Of a DNA stretch of 6,084 bases, positions 1 to 4,850 are shown one piece after another. The notes under the pieces are model-generated. The model saw only the letters and a program-made list of their open reading frames with translations, was not told the origin of the DNA and did not search any database. The position numbers and the translations under genes are program-made. How positions within the stretch are numbered: position 1 is the stretch's first letter; each line of letters starts with the position of its first letter. The stretch comes from Actinomycetota bacterium (GTDB lineage: Bacteria; Actinomycetota; Actinomycetes; Nanopelagicales; Nanopelagicaceae): NCBI GenBank assembly GCA_009703165.1, contig WLGP01000064.1:1-6084 (forward strand). Direction: 5' to 3'.

Positions 1-13
1 CAGTCGACATCAT
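1..13 (-). CDS. Start of a divergent gene, cut by the window edge
   Basis: Reading leftward from position 13, the minus strand gives ATG ATG TCG ACT and then leaves the window, so only Met-Met-Ser-Thr is visible. The call rests on a strong Shine-Dalgarno sequence, AGGAGA at positions 24-19, six bases from the first ATG counted from the end of GGAG. A second ATG follows at once and could also be the start. The gene would be divergent from the membrane protein at 54, leaving only 40 bases between the two starts. Nothing can be said about its function. Confidence 0.5.
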
Positions 14-40
14 CGCTGTCTCCTAATTTTAGATTAGCTC

Positions 41-45
41 GAGGT
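41..45 (+). promoter_or_regulatory. Ribosome binding site of the TRIC-like gene
   Basis: GAGGT lies eight bases before the ATG at 54 and fixes that start. The 40-bp gap to the divergent minus-strand start also holds TAATCT on the minus strand (36-31), a possible -10 box for the leftward gene. Promoters for both directions would have to overlap here, or the rightward promoter lies left of position 1. Confidence 0.6.
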
Positions 46-53
46 AACGCTCT

Positions 54-662
54 ATGACACTGCTCCATCTTCTTGATCTGCTCTCGGTATTTGTCTTTGC
101 ACTCGTTGGTGCACGGGTAGCGGCAGATCGCGGGTTGGATTATGGTGGAATTGCACTGGTTTCTATCGTCGCCTCCGTCTCAGGTGGAACGCTCCGCAAT
201 ATCTTCTTAGGGCTCAAGCCCATCTTGATTACCGACCCTTGGGTGATTAGCAGCATCATTGCTGCTGTTGCAATCACCTTGAGCGTTCGCCGAGTAACCA
301 AGATCGGTAAGACCTTATTGATCATGGATACGATCGGATTGGCGATCGCAACTGCTTCCGGTGTGCAGTTAGCTCATAACCTCAATAGTCCTTGGTATGC
401 CACCATCATCCTTGGAGTCATCACCGCAGTAACTGGTGGCTTATTGCGAGATGTTCTCTGCCAACTCGAACCAGTCTTGCTACATCGCGAAACGATCGGC
501 ACCTCTTCTCTTGTCGGCGCTGCTGCCTTTGTCGGATTGATCGAACTTGGAGTTGATGTATCGGTAGCGACAATTTCAGGTGGAATTGTTGTGGCTCTAG
601 TGCGCATCCTTTCCATCCAATTTGATCTCCACCTACCGAAATTCAAAGAGGAAAGTAAGTGA
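54..662 (+). CDS. TRIC/UPF0126 (YadS/YicG-like) membrane protein
   Basis: This 202-residue, very hydrophobic protein has the layout of the UPF0126 family, now grouped with prokaryotic TRIC channels: two repeated three-helix units, each with a GGxxRD-type turn, plus a last helix. Prokaryotic TRIC proteins studied so far form trimeric cation channels in the inner membrane; activity of this one is inferred from the family. Seen directly are GGTLRN at residues 44-49 in the first unit and GGLLRD at 128-133 in the second, the segment MDTIGLA at 91-97 between them, and HRETIGTSSLVGA at 144-156. The first turn carries Asn where Asp is usual. Length is normal for the family. The ATG at 54 has GAGGT eight bases upstream. 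The stop TGA overlaps the next gene's GTG (GTGA), so the two are probably translated together. Confidence in the family is high; the ion carried is unknown. Confidence 0.88.
   Translation: MTLLHLLDLLSVFVFALVGARVAADRGLDYGGIALVSIVASVSGGTLRNIFLGLKPILITDPWVISSIIAAVAITLSVRRVTKIGKTLLIMDTIGLAIATASGVQLAHNLNSPWYATIILGVITAVTGGLLRDVLCQLEPVLLHRETIGTSSLVGAAAFVGLIELGVDVSVATISGGIVVALVRILSIQFDLHLPKFKEESK
648..655 (+). promoter_or_regulatory. Ribosome binding site supporting the GTG start at 659
   Basis: GAGGAAAG lies inside the last codons of the TRIC-like gene. Its GAGGA core is six bases before GTG at 659. Together with the GTGA stop/start overlap this supports the GTG start and translational coupling. 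Confidence 0.7.
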
Positions 663-1135
663 TTAGACCTGCTCGCATCGAAGACACTGATGAGATTCTT
701 GCGCTGATTTACGAACTAGCTGCCTATGAGAAAGCGCCAGATGAGGCAAAGGCGACGGCCGATCAGATCCACCAATCATTCTTTGGCGAGAACCCAAAAG
801 TTTTCTGCAATATCGTCGAACATGATGGTCAGGTAGCAGGATTTGCAATCTGGTTCCTTAACTATTCAACCTGGCAAGGTATGCACGGCATCTACCTTGA
901 GGATCTCTTTATTCGCCCGCAGTATCGAAAACTTGGGTATGGAAAAGATCTCCTGAAGTATCTTGCCGGTATCTGCAAAGAGCGTGGATACGGCCGATTC
1001 CAGTGGTGGGTCCTAGATTGGAATCAACCAGCGATTGATTTCTATACATCTTTGGGTGCAAAAGCTATGGATGAGTGGACCGTCTATCGAATTTCCGGTG
1101 CTGAATTAAGCGAATTAGCTCTTGAGGACCGCTAA
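659..1135 (+). CDS. GNAT N-acetyltransferase, SSAT (diamine/thialysine acetyltransferase)-like
   Basis: This 158-residue protein is a complete single-domain GNAT enzyme, which moves an acetyl group from acetyl-CoA to an amine. The acetyl-CoA pyrophosphate loop is RKLGYG at residues 90-95, preceded by YLEDLFIRPQYR at 79-90. The C-terminal motif WNQPAIDFYTSLGA spans 121-134. The YLED-F and WN-P-I-FY pattern closely matches spermidine/spermine N1-acetyltransferase and its thialysine-acetylating relatives as I remember them. On that basis E81/D82 would lie at the amine site and Y129 would be the likely general acid. The true substrate could be a polyamine, a lysine analogue or another small amine. 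It starts with GTG, overlaps the upstream gene by four bases and has a good ribosome site. Its last 21 bases overlap the 3' end of the convergent gene. No operon partner points to a pathway. Confidence 0.9.
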   Translation: MIRPARIEDTDEILALIYELAAYEKAPDEAKATADQIHQSFFGENPKVFCNIVEHDGQVAGFAIWFLNYSTWQGMHGIYLEDLFIRPQYRKLGYGKDLLKYLAGICKERGYGRFQWWVLDWNQPAIDFYTSLGAKAMDEWTVYRISGAELSELALEDR

Positions 1136-1435
1136 AGCGATCGCAAAATCTTTCTCAAAGACCATCAAGGAAGGCCCCTGCAACGTCTGAGTTAACGTTG
1201 CCTTGATATTGGAATCTTGCAGCTTCAATAGAGCCATCTGTGCCTCAATGTAGTTGCCGGGCGTAGGAAGCGGTTTAAGTAAACCGTAATCATCTTTCTT
1301 TCCCGCCTTAATCGGAATAACAATCATCTTCTTGTTAGATGAGAATGCCCATTTAAGAAAGAGAATGAGGATTGCAACTGCCGCAAAGCCACCGAATGAG
1401 GTCAGAAACAATCCGTTATCAATGCCACCTAGCAA
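1115..1435 (-). CDS. Small one-helix membrane protein with DUF2007-like C-terminus
   Basis: The product has 106 residues. Residues about 9-31 form one hydrophobic helix rich in Phe, Leu and Ile, followed by SSNKK, which predicts a cytoplasmic C-terminus. The tail from about residue 60 (NYIEAQMALLKLQDSNIKA, then SLMVFEKDFAIALAVL near the end) resembles DUF2007: a helix, 'short-lived address' LxxxxI, then a V-x-x-x-D-x-A-x-A-L helix. DUF2007 is called a putative signal-transducing domain but has no settled function, and the match is by eye. The start is TTG at 1435, chosen because GAGG at 1447-1444 lies eight bases upstream; that GAGG overlaps the uppP stop codon, so translation is probably coupled to uppP. 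The 3' end overlaps the acetyltransferase gene by 21 bases on the other strand. The reading frame is credible; its role is unknown. Confidence 0.72.
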   Translation of the reverse strand: MLGGIDNGLFLTSFGGFAAVAILILFLKWAFSSNKKMIVIPIKAGKKDDYGLLKPLPTPGNYIEAQMALLKLQDSNIKATLTQTLQGPSLMVFEKDFAIALAVLKS

Positions 1436-1443
1436 TTATGAAA

Positions 1444-1447
1444 CCTC
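1444..1447 (-). promoter_or_regulatory. Ribosome binding site overlapping the uppP stop
   Basis: On the minus strand GAGG (1447-1444) shares bases with the uppP stop TGA (1448-1446) and precedes the TTG at 1435 by eight bases. This decides the TTG start of the small membrane protein. An ATG at 1449 is in another frame and closes after a few codons. Confidence 0.6.
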
Positions 1448-2282
1448 ATGGATTAATTACGCCAACTGCTAGCAAAATCAGGATTACAGAACCAAGAACG
1501 ATTCGATAGATAATAAATGGCATAAAACTTTTCGTAGAGATGAACTTCATCAGCCAGGCAATGACTGCATACCCTACGAAGAAGGCAACAATCGTTGCGC
1601 CAAAGGTTTCGAACAATGAGTAAGGCGCGGATGGATCACTCTCTCCGATAGCAGTTGAGAGTTCATAGAAGCCACTTCCAAAGACTGCAGGAATTGCTAG
1701 GAGGAATGAGTAGCGCAGAGCACTTTCACGGGTATAGCCAAGAGTGCGACCCATCGCGATTGTTGCACCTGAACGCGAGACTCCTGGAACGAGCGCAAGC
1801 GCTTGAGCAAAACCGTAGGCAAATCCATGTCCGGGCGTAAGCGAATCAAGGCTACGTTCGCGCCTTCCGAATCTATCTGCAAGTCCAAGAATGATGCCAA
1901 AGACGATCATCACAATAGCGATGATCCATAGAGATCTAAATGTATTGCGAATATTCTCTTGGAAGAGATAGCCCAGTACAACAATTGGCAGAGAACCAAA
2001 AATGATCATCCATCCAAGGCGTACATCTTGTTTCGATGAAGCAGCGAGATTCCTGCGAAGTATTACTCGAGAAATCCAAGCCGATGCAATGCGGGCAATA
2101 TCTTTTCTAAAGTAGATCAGGACTGCAAGCTCTGTGCCGATCTGAGTGATCGCAGTAAATGTTGCACCTGGATCGCTAGCGCTAGGTAAAAACTCTCCAG
2201 CAAGGCGCAGGTGCGCACTTGATGAGATAGGCAAGAACTCGGTGAGTCCTTGCAGTAATCCCAGAAAGAGCGCTTCAAACAT
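1446..2282 (-). CDS. uppP: Undecaprenyl-diphosphatase UppP (BacA)
   Basis: UppP removes one phosphate from undecaprenyl diphosphate at the membrane, returning the lipid carrier to peptidoglycan and other envelope synthesis; overproduction gives bacitracin resistance in other bacteria. This 278-residue protein is full length. The first signature, the (E/Q)xxxE motif, is QGLTE at residues 11-15, running into FLPISSSAH at 16-24, where H24 corresponds to H30 of E. coli UppP. The second signature, PGVSRSGAT, spans 166-174, with R170 matching the essential E. coli R174. Several further hydrophobic helices are plain. Gln at position 11 in place of Glu is an accepted variant. The start lies 16 bases after the upstream SDR stop. 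Only GGGTG, one base from the ATG, resembles a ribosome site, so translation may rely on coupling. Downstream is the small membrane protein, making a likely three-gene minus-strand operon. Confidence 0.97.
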   Translation of the reverse strand: MFEALFLGLLQGLTEFLPISSSAHLRLAGEFLPSASDPGATFTAITQIGTELAVLIYFRKDIARIASAWISRVILRRNLAASSKQDVRLGWMIIFGSLPIVVLGYLFQENIRNTFRSLWIIAIVMIVFGIILGLADRFGRRERSLDSLTPGHGFAYGFAQALALVPGVSRSGATIAMGRTLGYTRESALRYSFLLAIPAVFGSGFYELSTAIGESDPSAPYSLFETFGATIVAFFVGYAVIAWLMKFISTKSFMPFIIYRIVLGSVILILLAVGVINP

Positions 2283-2298
2283 TCACCCATTCTAGCGA

Positions 2299-3078
2299 TC
2301 AAGCTAATTTATTAGGTAACTGAGAGGTCATACCGCCATCGATCACATACGAGGAGCCGGTGATAAATGAGGATTTCTCTGAGCACAAGAAGCCGACTAA
2401 TTGACCGATTTCATGGATAGTTGCCATTCGACCAATTGGGTGAGTTAAGCCCCACTCATGTAAAAACTCATCCGCACTCCTTTCACCGGCAAATGATTCT
2501 GCGGTTGCACGGATCATTGGTGTATCAACACATCCGGGGAGAACCGCATTGCACCTAATCTGCTCGGCTGCATAATCGACAGCAATTGCACGCGTCAAGG
2601 CGTTTACTGCTCCTTTGGAGGTTGCGTAGGCGAGGACATTCTTCTGATTAGAAAGAGCTTGTACCGATGAGATATTCACAATCGAACCGCCGCCGGCTCT
2701 ACGCATAAAGGGAATTGCATATTTGGCCGTCAGATACATCGCCTTGACGTTGACTCCGAGTGTTTTATCCCAGAGTTCTTCAGAGGTATCTTCTGCAGTT
2801 CCATACGTTTGAATTCCAGCGCTGTTGACCAAGTAATTGATGTGAGCATACTTGGTACCGACATCGTTTACAGCCTTCATCACTTGAGCATCTGATGAGA
2901 TATCAACCTTGACGGCAACAAACTTATCTCCGTAATGGGCTAAATCTTTTTGAGCACTTGCAATCGCTGCTTCGTCGAGATCAAAGATTGTGACTGTTGC
3001 ACCATCTTCAAGTAGACGTAACGCGCTTCCAAGGCCAATGCCCTTAGCGCCTCCAGTGACGATTGCAACTTTATCCAT
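2299..3078 (-). CDS. Classical SDR oxidoreductase, probably NAD-dependent
   Basis: This 259-residue short-chain dehydrogenase/reductase has every classical motif: TGGAKGIG at residues 8-15 (dinucleotide loop), D33 at the end of the second strand (favours NAD over NADP), NSAG at 85-88, N110, and the catalytic S138, Y151 and K155 in the YxxxK pattern. PGCVDTPM at 181-188 follows the substrate lid, and VIDGG at 245-249 ends the core. Such enzymes oxidise alcohols or reduce ketones of small metabolites, often sugars or sugar acids; the substrate cannot be read here. It is the first gene of the presumed operon with uppP and the small membrane protein, although no biochemical link to wall synthesis is known to me. 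No Shine-Dalgarno precedes the ATG, and a TAATCT box sits just upstream, so the message may be leaderless. Confidence 0.9.
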   Translation of the reverse strand: MDKVAIVTGGAKGIGLGSALRLLEDGATVTIFDLDEAAIASAQKDLAHYGDKFVAVKVDISSDAQVMKAVNDVGTKYAHINYLVNSAGIQTYGTAEDTSEELWDKTLGVNVKAMYLTAKYAIPFMRRAGGGSIVNISSVQALSNQKNVLAYATSKGAVNALTRAIAVDYAAEQIRCNAVLPGCVDTPMIRATAESFAGERSADEFLHEWGLTHPIGRMATIHEIGQLVGFLCSEKSSFITGSSYVIDGGMTSQLPNKLA

Positions 3079-3084
3079 TTGGAA

Positions 3085-3090
3085 AGATTA
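3085..3090 (-). promoter_or_regulatory. Possible -10 box giving a leaderless SDR mRNA
   Basis: On the minus strand TAATCT (3090-3085) fits the -10 pattern TANNNT. Transcription starting about seven bases on would begin at or next to the ATG at 3078. The bases between are pyrimidine-rich and contain no Shine-Dalgarno, consistent with a leaderless message. No convincing -35 box is visible. A TAGGGT at 3120-3115 is an alternative -10 giving a leader of roughly 30 bases. Confidence 0.35.
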
Positions 3091-3121
3091 GACCCGAATT
3101 TTTCACCGCGCTAGACCCTAA
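3089..3121. repeat. Direct repeat TAGACCC-N-AA between the divergent SDRs
   Basis: TAGACCCGAA (3089-3098) and TAGACCCTAA (3112-3121) match at nine of ten positions and start 23 bp apart, close to two helical turns. They lie in the 102-bp gap between the divergent SDR genes. The first copy overlaps the possible -10 box of the leftward gene. This could be a two-site operator or simply two similar -10-like boxes (TAGGGT-type) read on the minus strand. Nothing else in the gap 3079-3180 is clear except the ribosome site at 3169-3175. Confidence 0.4.
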
Positions 3122-3168
3122 ACCCCTACCATTGAGCAAGGATTTTGATATCGCCACGGCGTAGGGCC

Positions 3169-3175
3169 AGGGGAG
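3169..3175 (+). promoter_or_regulatory. Ribosome binding site deciding the SDR start at 3181
   Basis: AGGGGAG is five bases before the ATG at 3181. It rules out a longer product from an in-frame TTG at 3145, which would have no such site and would place this sequence inside the gene. Confidence 0.8.
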
Positions 3176-3180
3176 TAGCC

Positions 3181-3939
3181 ATGACAAGTGATCTCAGAGA
3201 TTTTTCGGGACAGATAGTGCTCGTAGTTGGCGCAGCAAGTGGAATTGGTCGAGCAGCTGCGCAGTTAATAGCTTCTCGCGGGGCAACGGTCATCATTACC
3301 GATTTAGATCAGCCTGGATTGTCCTCACTACAACAAGAATTGAACCTTAAATCTAATCAAGTCAAGAATGTTGACCTGGGCAGTCAGTCGAGCATTCAAT
3401 CCTTAGTTGCATCCGTGATCTCTGATCATCATCAGATTGATGCACTCGTTAACACAGGCGGAATTGTTGGCCCAACAAATACCAAATTAGAAGATACCGA
3501 CTGGGCTGCATTTGAAAAGACTGTTTCGATTAACCTCTTTGGAACTATCTGGTTGACGCAAGAAGTTATTCCACACATGAAATCTCGCAAGTATGGACGT
3601 ATTGCACATGTCGCATCTATCGCCGGTAAAGAGGGCAACCCTGGAATGCATGCCTACAACACCTCTAAGTCAGGGATGATTGGATTCATTAAAGGTGTCG
3701 GTAAAGAGGTAGCAACTGAAGGAATCACAATTAACGCATTTGCACCTGCAGTTATCAGAACACCATTTAATGCTGGCACGAGTGATGAAACGTTGAAGTA
3801 CATGCTTGGACGCATTCCAATGGGACGTGTAGGAGAACCAGAAGAAGCAGCAGAGATGTTGGCATTTATGGTCTCAAAGGCCTGTTCATTTACAACAGGA
3901 TTTACCTTTGATGCTTCTGGGGGAAGAGCTACTTACTAG
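3181..3939 (+). CDS. SDR oxidoreductase with C-terminal GGRATY
   Basis: From the ATG at 3181 the protein has 252 residues, normal for a classical SDR. The catalytic set is complete: N118, S146, Y159 and K163 (YNTSK). D41 at the end of strand two suggests NAD. Two cofactor motifs are unusual: the glycine loop is VGAASGIG at 16-23, with Val replacing the usual Thr, and the NNAG motif reads NTGG at 91-94. The segment HVASIAGKEGNPGMHAY and the end CSFTTGFTFDASGGRATY match a subgroup that I recall being annotated as FabG-like and found in sugar or sugar-acid catabolism, so a sugar-acid dehydrogenase is more likely than fatty-acid synthesis. That substrate guess is inference only. The gene stands alone, divergent from the other SDR, with tRNA-Lys pointing at its 3' end 22 bases away and no clear terminator between. 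Confidence 0.88.
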   Translation: MTSDLRDFSGQIVLVVGAASGIGRAAAQLIASRGATVIITDLDQPGLSSLQQELNLKSNQVKNVDLGSQSSIQSLVASVISDHHQIDALVNTGGIVGPTNTKLEDTDWAAFEKTVSINLFGTIWLTQEVIPHMKSRKYGRIAHVASIAGKEGNPGMHAYNTSKSGMIGFIKGVGKEVATEGITINAFAPAVIRTPFNAGTSDETLKYMLGRIPMGRVGEPEEAAEMLAFMVSKACSFTTGFTFDASGGRATY

Positions 3940-3961
3940 ACCTAGATTCAGGCCAGATAAG

Positions 3962-4034
3962 TGGGTTGTGAGGGACTCGAACCCCCGACCCGGTGATTAA
4001 GAGTCACCTGCTCTACCAACTGAGCTAACAACCC
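3962..4034 (-). tRNA. tRNA-Lys (anticodon CTT)
   Basis: On the minus strand the sequence folds into a full cloverleaf. The seven-base acceptor stem GGGTTGT pairs perfectly with ACAACCC. The D arm contains AGCTCAGTTGGTAGAGC. The anticodon stem GGTGA/TCACC holds the loop CTCTTAA, giving anticodon CTT. The T arm contains GGGGGTTCGAGTCCCTC with one wobble pair. Discriminator A is at 3962. The following bases are CTT, so CCA is not encoded and must be added by the nucleotidyltransferase. It decodes AAG. Confidence 0.97.
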
Positions 4035-4037
4035 GGG

Positions 4038-4065
4038 GCATTCAACCGCCGGAACGTTTGAATGC
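4038..4065 (-). repeat. Inverted repeat in the tRNA-Lys 5' leader
   Basis: GCATTCAA (4038-4045) and TTGAATGC (4058-4065) are perfect 8-bp inverted arms around a 12-base loop. The structure ends three bases before the mature 5' end of tRNA-Lys. It has no U-run on either strand, so it does not look like a terminator. A TAGGGT box on the minus strand (4078-4073) would place the transcript start near 4066, so the primary transcript would begin with this hairpin. Confidence 0.6.
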
Positions 4066-4072
4066 AGAGCAG

Positions 4073-4078
4073 ACCCTA
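4073..4078 (-). promoter_or_regulatory. Possible -10 box of tRNA-Lys
   Basis: TAGGGT on the minus strand fits the actinobacterial -10 pattern TANNNT and lies about 40 bases before the mature tRNA. The -35 region is poor: AAAACA at a 16-base spacing shares only the last three bases of TTGACA. Confidence 0.3.
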
Positions 4079-4093
4079 CCAGTGTGTTTCACC

Positions 4094-4121
4094 TTGTTTT
4101 GCCACCTGCCACGCGTAATCA
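4094..4121 (+). promoter_or_regulatory. Possible promoter of the HNH gene, leaderless
   Basis: TTGTTT (4094-4099) and TAATCA (4116-4121) are separated by 16 bases and resemble -35 and -10 boxes. Transcription would begin close to 4128, at the ATG at 4129. No good Shine-Dalgarno precedes that ATG, only TTGAGAT directly next to it. The -35 element overlaps the presumed -35 region of the divergent tRNA-Lys promoter. Confidence 0.35.
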
Positions 4122-4128
4122 TTGAGAT

Positions 4129-4806
4129 ATGAGTCGCTGGGAGATCAGGCTAGCCATAGCCATTGTCGGGCTTCTGGCCGCCCCATTGGTGGCACATCCC
4201 GCCCAAGCGCAGAACTTCAATGCCGCCGCTGAGGTCTCGGCAGCGACTGTCTTGAGCTCTCTGCCAGTCAAAGGCCGAGCACCAAAGACTGGATATACAC
4301 GCGCCCAGTTTGGGCAGACATGGGCTGATATAGATCGCAATGGCTGTGACACCCGAAACGATATGTTGAAGCGTGATCTCACCGAAATCATCTTCAAGGT
4401 CAAGACTAAAAATTGCGTTGTCTTAACTGGCGTTCTACAGGATCGATACTCGGGGGAGACGATTTATTTCACCCGAGGAAATATCACCAGCATGGAGGTG
4501 CAGATTGATCACGTCGTCGCGCTATCAAATGCGTGGCAGACAGGAGCCTTTAAACTCACGATGGCTCAGAGAACAGCCTTTGCCAATGACCCCCTTAACC
4601 TCTTTGCGGTGAAGGGTCGCCTGAATTCGCAGAAAGGCGATGGTGATGCAGCGACATGGTTACCACCGCTGAAGAGTTTTCGATGTGCCTACGTTGCTCA
4701 GCAGATAGCGGTGAAGGCTAAATACTCTTTATGGGTTACTGCTCCAGAGAAAGATGCGATGGTGCGAATACTTGCAGCCTGCCCAAGGCAGGCATTACCT
4801 CAATAA
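4129..4806 (+). CDS. Secreted HNH-family endonuclease (DUF1524 type)
   Basis: The product has 225 residues. Residues 1-27 are a Sec signal peptide: R3/R7, a hydrophobic stretch 8-22 and AHPAQA with probable cleavage after A27. The mature part carries the marks of exported actinobacterial DUF1524 nucleases: FGQTWADIDRNGCDTRNDML at 61-80, QIDHVVALSNAW at 125-136 with the metal/catalytic D127-H128, and NDPLNL at 153-158 followed by N166, K169, G170 and D171. Together these form the beta-beta-alpha metal HNH fold that cuts nucleic acid. Four Cys in the mature chain (73, 96, 186, 218) could form two disulfides, fitting an exported enzyme. A plausible role is digestion of extracellular DNA for nutrients or defence against it; this is inferred. 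No immunity or toxin-delivery gene is adjacent, arguing against a toxin pair. It converges on ppa with 21 bases between the stops. Confidence 0.88.
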   Translation: MSRWEIRLAIAIVGLLAAPLVAHPAQAQNFNAAAEVSAATVLSSLPVKGRAPKTGYTRAQFGQTWADIDRNGCDTRNDMLKRDLTEIIFKVKTKNCVVLTGVLQDRYSGETIYFTRGNITSMEVQIDHVVALSNAWQTGAFKLTMAQRTAFANDPLNLFAVKGRLNSQKGDGDAATWLPPLKSFRCAYVAQQIAVKAKYSLWVTAPEKDAMVRILAACPRQALPQ

Positions 4807-4818
4807 ATTAAGCGAGCA

Positions 4819-4850
4819 AAGATAGCGTTAGTGGCTATCTTGATAACGCT
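4819..4850. terminator. Overlapping hairpins between HNH and ppa, possible two-way terminator
   Basis: AAGATAGC (4819-4826) and GCTATCTT (4834-4841) form a perfect 8-bp stem with a 7-base loop. AGCGTTA (4824-4830) and TAACGCT (4844-4850) form an alternative 7-bp stem with a 13-base loop. The two cannot form together. The ppa stop (4830-4828) lies in the loop of the first and an arm of the second. For ppa transcripts the first stem runs into CTTTGC with only a short T-run, so termination is plausible but not canonical; for HNH transcripts there is no T-run. Confidence 0.45.

Noticed and set aside
374..646. Minus-strand open frame opposite the TRIC-like gene
   Set aside because: The translated product is low-complexity Arg/Thr/Pro-rich with no motif, a shadow of the membrane-protein gene.
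342..1144. Two copies of the palindrome GCGATCGC (342-349 and 1137-1144), as in the cyanobacterial HIP1 repeat
   Set aside because: Only two copies are present, both inside coding sequence, and the gene content is actinobacterial. It may reflect a taste for GATC/CGATCG words but is not evidence of cyanobacteria.
3145..3180. Longer SDR start at a TTG, adding 12 residues
   Set aside because: The added residues are Arg-rich and unlike the family, and the clear ribosome site at 3169-3175 belongs to the ATG at 3181.
2299..3939. The two SDR genes as a recent duplication
   Set aside because: Apart from the family motifs the proteins differ throughout and belong to different SDR subgroups, so they are only distantly related.
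3940..3961. Terminator between the SDR and tRNA-Lys
   Set aside because: Only a weak stem with wobble pairs (GGCCTG/TAGGTC on the minus strand) and no T-run is visible.
3940..4128. tRNA-Lys as an integration site for a genomic island
   Set aside because: There is no integrase, no repeated 3' tRNA fragment and no phage gene in the window; only the nuclease lies next to it.
4119..4403. Minus-strand open frame opposite the HNH gene
   Set aside because: It has no ribosome site or recognisable domain and is explained by the frame of the well-supported nuclease.
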